From the NCBI GenBank assembly GCA_026686845.1, contig JAIVEN010000015.1, forward strand, positions 26,517,501 through 26,581,500: a stretch of DNA of 64,000 nucleotides, written 5' to 3'. Position numbers and translations under genes: made by a program. Every line of letters begins with the position of its first letter. Position 1 is the stretch's first letter. Under the pieces are notes generated by a model. It was not told where the DNA came from, made no database searches, and saw only the letters and a list, made by a program, of their open reading frames with translations. Shown in pieces: positions 57,601 through 64,000 of this stretch. Source of the DNA: Adenanthera pavonina. Lineage: Eukaryota > Streptophyta > Magnoliopsida > Fabales > Fabaceae.

Positions 57601-58604
57601 AAAACACCTAGTTGAATAATTGTCAAAACAAAATGTTGTTATTGTTTCTTTGCACCTTTTTTTTTTTTTTTATTTATTGTTGAGCATGTTATAATCTTGT
57701 AAAATGCAATAGTGATGTCTTTTTGCCTTTTCAAATTATTGTATGATGCATTTTTATCCTGAATATTTTATGCATTTAAGATTTGAGAGTTGCAAGTTTA
57801 CTTATAATTGGATTTAACGCACTCCATTTTTCCAAGTCATAGTCTCCCATCTAGTTGGACAGGATAATTTTTGATGAAAGTAGATTTAAGAAAATAAAGA
57901 ATATTCCTTTCGAAATTCTCATAAAATTGCTGACAAAGTGAACTATATGGGGTATCAAAACTTTTTGTGTTTTATGATAGACATATTTATATATGAATAG
58001 CATACTTGAATAATATCATTGCACATTTCACGCAAAAGGCATGAAAATATGAGAAAAAGAAAAATTAATTTAAAAAACCAATTTAGAAAGAGTCATAATC
58101 AATTTACAAACAGAGATAAATTTGGGAGTTATTTGTGTTGAGGGAAGATGTTAGGGTACCCTATAATACCCATAGAAATGGCTACTCTAAGTTACCAATT
58201 AATGTGGTGTTAAAAATATTTTTTTGCCAGGTGGCATTAAAAATATTTTAACTCATATAAATTGTTAAAAAAAATGGGGAATTAATTTATCTGCCATAAA
58301 ATACGTAAAACTATCATAAAACAGCTTATTTACAAGAATGTACTTGACTTAGAATGAGATTTAAGGATCTACATACTTTTAAAAGTGATTGAAATTCATG
58401 ATTCGAGATAAAAATACATACTAGCGGGTTATTTTTTTTTTAAAAAAATAGTTTTATTTACAAAATATATGAAATTAAGTTAAAAGGAAATTCGACATAT
58501 GAATTGTATTATAACACGTGTTATAATTGAAATTACAAATAAAACGTCATGGAGGTAGTTGAAATTAGATCTCTTTTTATTTTAAATTTCATAAAATTCA
58601 ATAA
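57601..58604. other. No gene seen; A+T-rich 3' flank of the kinase pseudogene
   Basis: Contains a T-run at about 57657-57671 and A+T-rich sequence with no motif-bearing reading frame and no match to the other families in the window. Confidence 0.5.
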
Positions 58605-59050
58605 TTTGATCCAATAACAATAATATTAGCCTTATTCCACTAAATGAGATCAGCTATATGGATCATACGATTTCAATGAGTTCTATCAAACACCATGTCT
58701 TTAGATACATCATTTATCAAGAGGTTACACATTATAATTTCTCTTAATGTCCTTCTTGGTCTTCCTCCATGTCTTTTAATAGGGCTACAAGTCATTTGAT
58801 CAATTCTCTTTAATGGTTCCTCTTATCGTCTTTTTTGTACATGCTCAAACCACCTTAAATGATTTTTCACCATTTTCTCCTCGATAGATGCTACTCCAAT
58901 TTTCCCTCGCATATAGTCATTTTGCATCTTATCCATTTTTATATGACCATAATTTTCATTTCAATATTCTTATCTCTGCTACTTCTATCTTATGCCCTTA
59001 TTACCCTTTCAGAGCTCAATATTCACTACCATATAGTATAGCTGATCCAA
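58605..59050 (-). pseudogene. LINE (non-LTR retrotransposon) 3' end relic
   Basis: The minus-strand translation, read through stops and frameshifts, follows the end of a plant LINE RT ORF: LYGSEY near the right edge, then KIEVAEIRIL, GVASIEEKMV-like sequence, RWFEHVQ-like sequence and PIKRHGGRPRRTLRE, finishing HIADLI followed by WNKA-like sequence. The endonuclease and RT core are absent, as expected for a 5'-truncated insertion. Many stops; inactive. Confidence 0.7.
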
Positions 59051-59433
59051 TTAAAACAAATAACATCCAGAGACTTTTGTGCTAGTTGCCTGTAGCTCTG
59101 AGAGTTAATGCTGCTGGTGTCCTTTGCTTCATCACATACAAGCAATTTTTAAATGCAATGGCTGCTATGTGAAAACAGCTTTCAACAACATGAATTAGAT
59201 GCCACCATCTTGGGTAAAAGCTAGCGTCACCTAACTAGCTTCCTTCAATTAAATGAAGCAATATTATCATGAAGAAAATCATTATGATTAATTAATATTA
59301 CTTCTTCTTTTTTCACTTAATTTACTCTTCCCTCAAGTCATCTAGAGAAGAGTTTTCATGATTCAAAATATAAATTATATCTAGATCATTAAATAAATTT
59401 TCCCTCAATACCTCTTATTAATTATGTTGAAAA
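59051..59433. other. No gene seen; short unassigned segment
   Basis: Ordinary A+T-rich sequence between the LINE relic and element E. I find no motif or repeat shared with the rest of the window. Confidence 0.5.
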
Positions 59434-61109
59434 TGTTAGATAAGCTGGCTTCCTAAGAGGGGAGTGAATTGGGAAGATTAAAACTTTTTCTACAAAACGT
59501 CAAGAAAGAAAGTGAAGGAAGCAAAGTATGATGGTAAAACAGAGTATAAATGAATAAACTATAAAGATAGCAGTAGGGAAGAGAAAAACTCAAAGGTTTA
59601 TCCTGGTTCGGTCTCTCAACTTGACCTACGTCCAGTCCCCAAGTCACCACTTGAGATTTTCTACTATTCTACAAGAATTCAGTGGGCTTCTTGCAAATGC
59701 CTCAGTAAAAAATTGATGCTCTGTTTCTAGAGCTCACACTTTTACTCTTTGCACTCTCACTTAGTGCTTCTTAAATCCCTTGTGATATCCCCTCATAAGT
59801 AAATCTTTCTTCCAGATGAAGATAAGATTATTTACAGAGAACAAACTCTCTTAATCAGAGTGTATATGAAAGTTAGAGTGCAAATATTGAAGTATATGAG
59901 AGTAAGAGACTTTGAGTAAATAATTTGGCAGAGTTTTAGTATTGACAAAGTAAAAATCATTTTTCACATCTTCAAATGAAGTTCTATTTATAGATTTATG
60001 CCCCAACTATATGTTAGAGACAAGATCTAGTCGTTAGAGATGTTACCCAACGGTTACTCTGAGAAACTATCCGTTTATGTTGCATTTAATGCTTTTGACA
60101 CTCAAAGTTCGAATTTCAATTAGTCAACAGACGAATTTTGTAGAAGCCGAAAGTTACAGCCTTTAACGTTGAACTTCCGAAGTTCGTCTGTTGTGAATCA
60201 AAATTCAAATTTTCATCTTTAGAAAATGATTGTATGTTGGAACATACGAATTTTCATGTTTAAAGTTGTTCTGTCAAGTGTGAACAGTAAATTCAATTTG
60301 CTACAGTGCCTTCAAAATTTGAACTTTGGAAACCTAAAATTTGTCTGTCAGAAGCTGGTTTAATGAGGCACAATAGTTCATAAATTTGAAATTCAAATTT
60401 TCAAAGGGCAAAGTTCATCTGTTAGAGAGAGCTCTTTTCAGACTTACTTGAAAATTTGAATTTATGAATATTGTCATTCGTATGTCAACATATCAACACA
60501 ACAGACTCACAAGCTTTGTTTCTGAAATTTGAATTTTTATGTTCAAAGTTTGTCTATCAGTGGGCGAATTTAAAGTTCTTTCTAAATTTGTTTTCAGATG
60601 AACTTTGACATATTTTCAGACAAATTTTTCAATTTTCATAAGTTACATTTTGTATGAAAATTTGAATTTTTAACACCAAAGTTCATCTGTCAGAGAAGAG
60701 CTCTTTTGAGACTCTTTTCAGACATAAGTCAAAGTTCGAATTTTGGAATACAAAATTTGTCTGTTAGAGAAGCCTCTTTTCAGACTTGTTCATTTTCAAT
60801 ACGAAATTCAAATTTTCAAAGGCAAAGTTCGAATTTTCAAAACAGCAAATTAGTGTAAACCTTTCAAACTTCGTTTGTTGGTGGATGTTTTTCAAATATT
60901 TCATGAATTAACATAGAATTAGGGTTTTAAAACATCTTTTCACCAAATCAAAGTCTTTTACTCAAATTAAAATATTACTAAACATTCTACATCTATTCTT
61001 GCACTGATTTCTCCAAATTTCTTCACTTGAAACCTTTTGTGCATCTTTGATATCTTTAATTGAAGCTCTTGAAGGTTGGTTTGGAATCATCAAGACACTT
61101 GATTTAACA
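59434..61109 (-). repeat. 3' LTR of element E
   Basis: 1676 bp; minus strand TGTTAAATCAAG at 61109, end CTAACA at 59434. TATA box CTATAAATAGAAC (minus strand) at about 59982-59995. Same internal word pattern as B. Confidence 0.9.
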
Positions 61110-61127
61110 TTGTCCCCCTTTTTGATG
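61110..61127 (-). promoter_or_regulatory. Polypurine tract of element E
   Basis: The minus strand reads CATCAAAAAGGGGGACAA next to the LTR start. Confidence 0.85.
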
Positions 61128-61408
61128 ATGACAAAATATCTTACGAATTGGATTAATACTTGGGTTTGCTTTAACAAGCTCCCCCTCAACATATGCATTA
61201 TAATCCAAAAGATATCATGTATAGTAGATCAAGTAAAGAGATTTATTTACTCATTCAAATTTCAACAAGAACGGATTATGCAATGGAATCCTTTTATTTC
61301 ATCAAAGTTTTCTTTACAAGAAACAATTATGCAAAACAATACAAAACAAAGTACACAATAGCAGAAACACAAAGCAACACTACAAGAGGACTCAAGCATA
61401 AGATCTAA

Positions 61409-63586
61409 TCACTTTTTCTTTGACTTGGTCTTCTTACCATAAGTCTTTCCATAAGGCTCAGCAGCAGACTTTCCAGTTTGCTCACTCTTCTCCCCCTTTT
61501 TGGCATCATCAGGAAGATGAATAAAATCAGCAGGAGGAGCGGAGACACTGGAATAGCTTGAAGAGGCGCAGGGACGAATGGTGTTTTTGGATTGAGCTTT
61601 GGCAAGGACCAGAAACTTTAGAACTCGTGTCTTCATCTTCATCATCAGAAATCTCAAGAAGTTTAGAAATTTCTTGCCTTGTAACTGCCAATTGTGCCCT
61701 TCTTTCCTTCGAGAAACCATAGTATGCAACAGGTGAGGGAGCAGGAGGAGGAAATATTTCTTCAAGCCTTCTTTTCTGAGCTTGCAAGAGAGCATTGTGT
61801 GCAATGACTTCCAAATCAACAAAAGGCACAACGCTTCTTTCTTCATTTAGGGCAGCCTGCATGAATGGTGAAGTGGAGATGGCTGCCATTAATCTTTCTA
61901 CTTACTCAGATTCTTGCTGGGACAGGATTGACTCTTGAGCATCTGCTTGAATGGGGTCGTAAGAGCTTGAATCCTGAGGGCCTTCTTTTTCCATACCATA
62001 GTCCAAAGAAGGACCAAGACTTGGATGTGCCAGCAACCTTAGTATCATCTACAGCATCAATGCTCAGGAGAGGCTAGCACAAAGGGGCTTGGAGGCTCAA
62101 GAGTTGGAGACTTAGCAGGCTCAGAGAATCTTGGCTGATGTGAAGCTGATGTGGCAGGAATGGCATTCCGAATGTCTTTATATGCATTAGCAACCACTTT
62201 CATGTTCTTGGCCAACTGGTGGATTTGATCTTGTAGATGAGCAAACTTGGCATTTTGCTCATCCCTGATGCTTAGTATAAGTGTAGACAGATTGTCATAC
62301 AACTCAATGATCTTGGTTGGCTTGGCACAAGAGGAGAGAGTAGATGGAATATGTGTAGGCAGAGATGGAGATGGGACAGGCTGTGAAGGCTGAGGAGTAT
62401 GTTTTGCAGGAGCCTTAGAGGTACCTTCTTGCTATAGGGAGGCATCTTCATCAAAGAAGAGATCTTCATATTTTCCTGCTCCCTTCCCAATCCATGTTCC
62501 ATCTTTCCTTTCAATCCCCATTCTTTGTAGCTCTTCTTCCTTGAAAATCTCAATGGGCTTCCCTTTCCCCTTCTCAAGGTGCTGGATTCTAGCATATTGT
62601 AGAATCTTGGAAATGATGGCTGCATAGGGGAGTGTAAAGTCTTTCCTCTGATCCCTTGCCTTGATCATGCGTTGGAGTATGATATATCCCATATTAATAA
62701 GCTTCCCACGTATGATTGCTGACATTACATGTGCCTCTGCCCTTGTGATCAAATTGAAGCTACCTCCTTTGTTGAAGATAATCCTAGATACTATGTAGTG
62801 TAGGATCCTCACTTGAGCACTGAGGTCAGTGGGCTTCAGCAAGTTTATTGATGGCCTGTTCTCTTTTCTTCTGAACAATGTGTTCAGGATTGTGCTCTCC
62901 TTGTAGTTTAGAAAGGGGCCACCTTCTTCATCAGCAGTCTCTGCCTCATCCATATATCAAGAAGCAGTGATGTCAATCTTAAGGCCATCTTGCCCTGGAA
63001 TTTTCAACACTTCATTAAAAGTTTCATCTGTGAGCCAGATGGTCCTTGATCTCAGATTGATCTCCCACTTCTTCTTCTTGCTGTTGTACTTCAGGGATGC
63101 ATACCATGTCTTAACCATTTCTTCATTATACCTCTCCAGTATCTCTATCAGGTTCTTATATCTCATCATCCATAGTCCAGCATCAAAATTGTTAGAGAAT
63201 AAGAAATCTTTCATATTCACACAATGAGGCTTGATTACCTTTTTACTCACAAACTTGGTCGAGTATTCCTCCTGAATCTGAGGAGTGCTCCATAATGGCA
63301 TTGTTGTGAGTTGGTATTCTCCAGATTCAATATTGGAGGAGGAAGTGGAAGCAACAGTAGCAGCAGCAGGAATAGGAACCAAAGGCTCTGTTTTCTTCGG
63401 TGAAGAAGGTCCAGCCTTTTTTGATTCTGCCTTTGGAGTTGTTTTCTGTCATTTGGAGGGAGTTGCCTTACTTGATTCGGCTTTTCTCTTTGGTTTTTCA
63501 CACTCTTTTGAGGTATATTGGGATTTAACCGTTCTCTTCGGTCGTGCCTCTTCCTTTCCAACTTCTGGAATTTTTACTCATGCCAT
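61409..63586 (-). pseudogene. Third ORF of element E (function unknown), several breaks
   Basis: About 725 codons, collinear with A and B. The second codon is followed by a stop (MA-stop-VKIPEVGKEEARPKRT). Other stops lie near 63452 and 62957, and frame changes appear after 62432 and near 61550. Core: VNMKDFLFSNNFDAGLW, ILERYNEEMVKTWYASLKY, WEINLRSRTIWLTDETFNE, FLNYKESTILNTLFRRKENR, ILHYIVSRIIFNKGGSF, INMGYIILQRMIKARDQ and FTLPYAAIISKILQYARI. Then FAHLQDQIHQLAKNMK, MFPPPAP-like and acidic DDEDEDTSS parts, and the Lys-rich end. Three copies keep the same order and boundaries, arguing for one conserved protein in the ancestor. Confidence 0.78.
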
Positions 63587-64000
63587 TTTCATGAATGAAT
63601 GTTTCAGAATAAAGCTGAGAATGGGTTTATAGGATGTGAAAAGGAGTTTAAATGATGGAAGATGAAGATTTATGGTCAGAATTGAAAAGTATTGAAGAGA
63701 TAATTTGAACAGACTTGAGGATGAGATGAATAGGGTTGCGTCTATTTAGAGGAAAACCGTTGGTTTTAACGTGTGTAACCGTCTGACAGACAAATTTTGA
63801 GGGGTCAAAATTTGAACTTCGAGTAGTTACAAGTTAAACTATCCAGCAAAGCTTACTAATAGACAAATTTTCTTTTGAAAGTTCGCCTGACAGAGGCTTG
63901 GTTCAAGTAGCATAGGATGAACAAATGAACTTTGTTTCATCAAAGTTCAAATTTTGAATAATAGGCAACAAGCAACAACTAAAACAACAAACAACAGATG
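63587..64000 (-). other. Leader and spacer upstream of element E third ORF
   Basis: Non-coding. Contains the conserved CCTATAAACCC (minus strand, about 63623-63633) and GACGCAACCCTATTC (about 63726-63740), then AAATTTGAACTTCG-like words as in A and B. Confidence 0.6.

Larger units (their letters stand above)
59434..64000 (-). mobile_element. Element E: Sirevirus-like copia element, 3' half in window
   Basis: Minus strand: 3' LTR (59434-61109), purine tract, third ORF (61409-63586) and its spacer up to the edge. Pol, gag and 5' LTR would lie to the right. Left flank is gaaaa (59429-59433); its mate is outside the window. Confidence 0.9.

Noticed and set aside
58859..59085. Two small plus-strand ORFs near 58.9 kb
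   Set aside because: They are antisense to the LINE relic and have no features of real genes.

Overview
This window is A+T-rich nuclear DNA from a flowering plant, most likely a eudicot. It is almost entirely nested LTR retrotransposons with tRNA-iMet-type primer sites, plus one LINE relic and one badly broken LRR receptor-kinase gene of the EFR/Xa21-like type. I see no intact host gene, no RNA gene and no bacterial or phage-like sequence. Family names below rest on motifs read from the sequence; no database search was run.

Left part (1-22569). An old Ty3-gypsy chromovirus-like element on the minus strand (called G1) forms the scaffold: a 3' LTR fragment (2874-4274), integrase (4275-5599 and 6564-6779), an RT fragment (18554-18988) and the 5' LTR (about 20695-22569). 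It has been invaded by (i) a gag-only gypsy-like element at the left edge (1-2873, TR-GAG1), (ii) a solo LTR (5600-6563, TSD attct), (iii) a Sirevirus-like Ty1-copia element on the plus strand (element A, 6780-18553), itself carrying a solo LTR in gag (8830-9749), and (iv) a copia LTR plus protease scrap (family F, 18989-20690).

Middle (22570-36580). Pieces of a second gypsy LTR family (D) are interrupted by a copia solo LTR (family C, 22927-28739, perfect TSD tggtc). That solo LTR contains a family F solo LTR (23922-26068, TSD agttc) and a head-to-tail pair of LTRs with no internal region (26479-28304, TSD ttcaa). D is also interrupted by a complete, young-looking, gag-only element (TR-GAG2, 28968-34353, TSD agcag).

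Right part (36580-64000). A complete Sirevirus-like element (B, 37252-49002, minus strand, 11.75 kb) sits inside the gag gene of another copia element (C; pieces at about 36580-37251 and 49003-50862). Then come LTR debris, a cluster of TAATCGATTA-like words, a third D-type LTR, the receptor-kinase pseudogene (53917-57600, split by a C-family LTR at 54040-55891), a LINE 3' end (58605-59050), and the 3' half of a third Sirevirus-like element (E, 59434 to the window edge, minus strand).

How the pieces relate. A, B and E share LTR type, polypurine tract and, between pol and the 3' LTR, a third ORF of about 700-745 codons with basic ends. It is preceded in all three copies by a conserved leader with a TATA-like box 40-50 bp upstream of the ATG. 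The gag-only elements TR-GAG1 and TR-GAG2 have gag but no protease, RT or integrase, so they would need enzymes from an autonomous partner. The best leads for new biology are the third ORF with its leader, the gag-only family with its repeat-rich leader, and the unusual LTR rearrangements.
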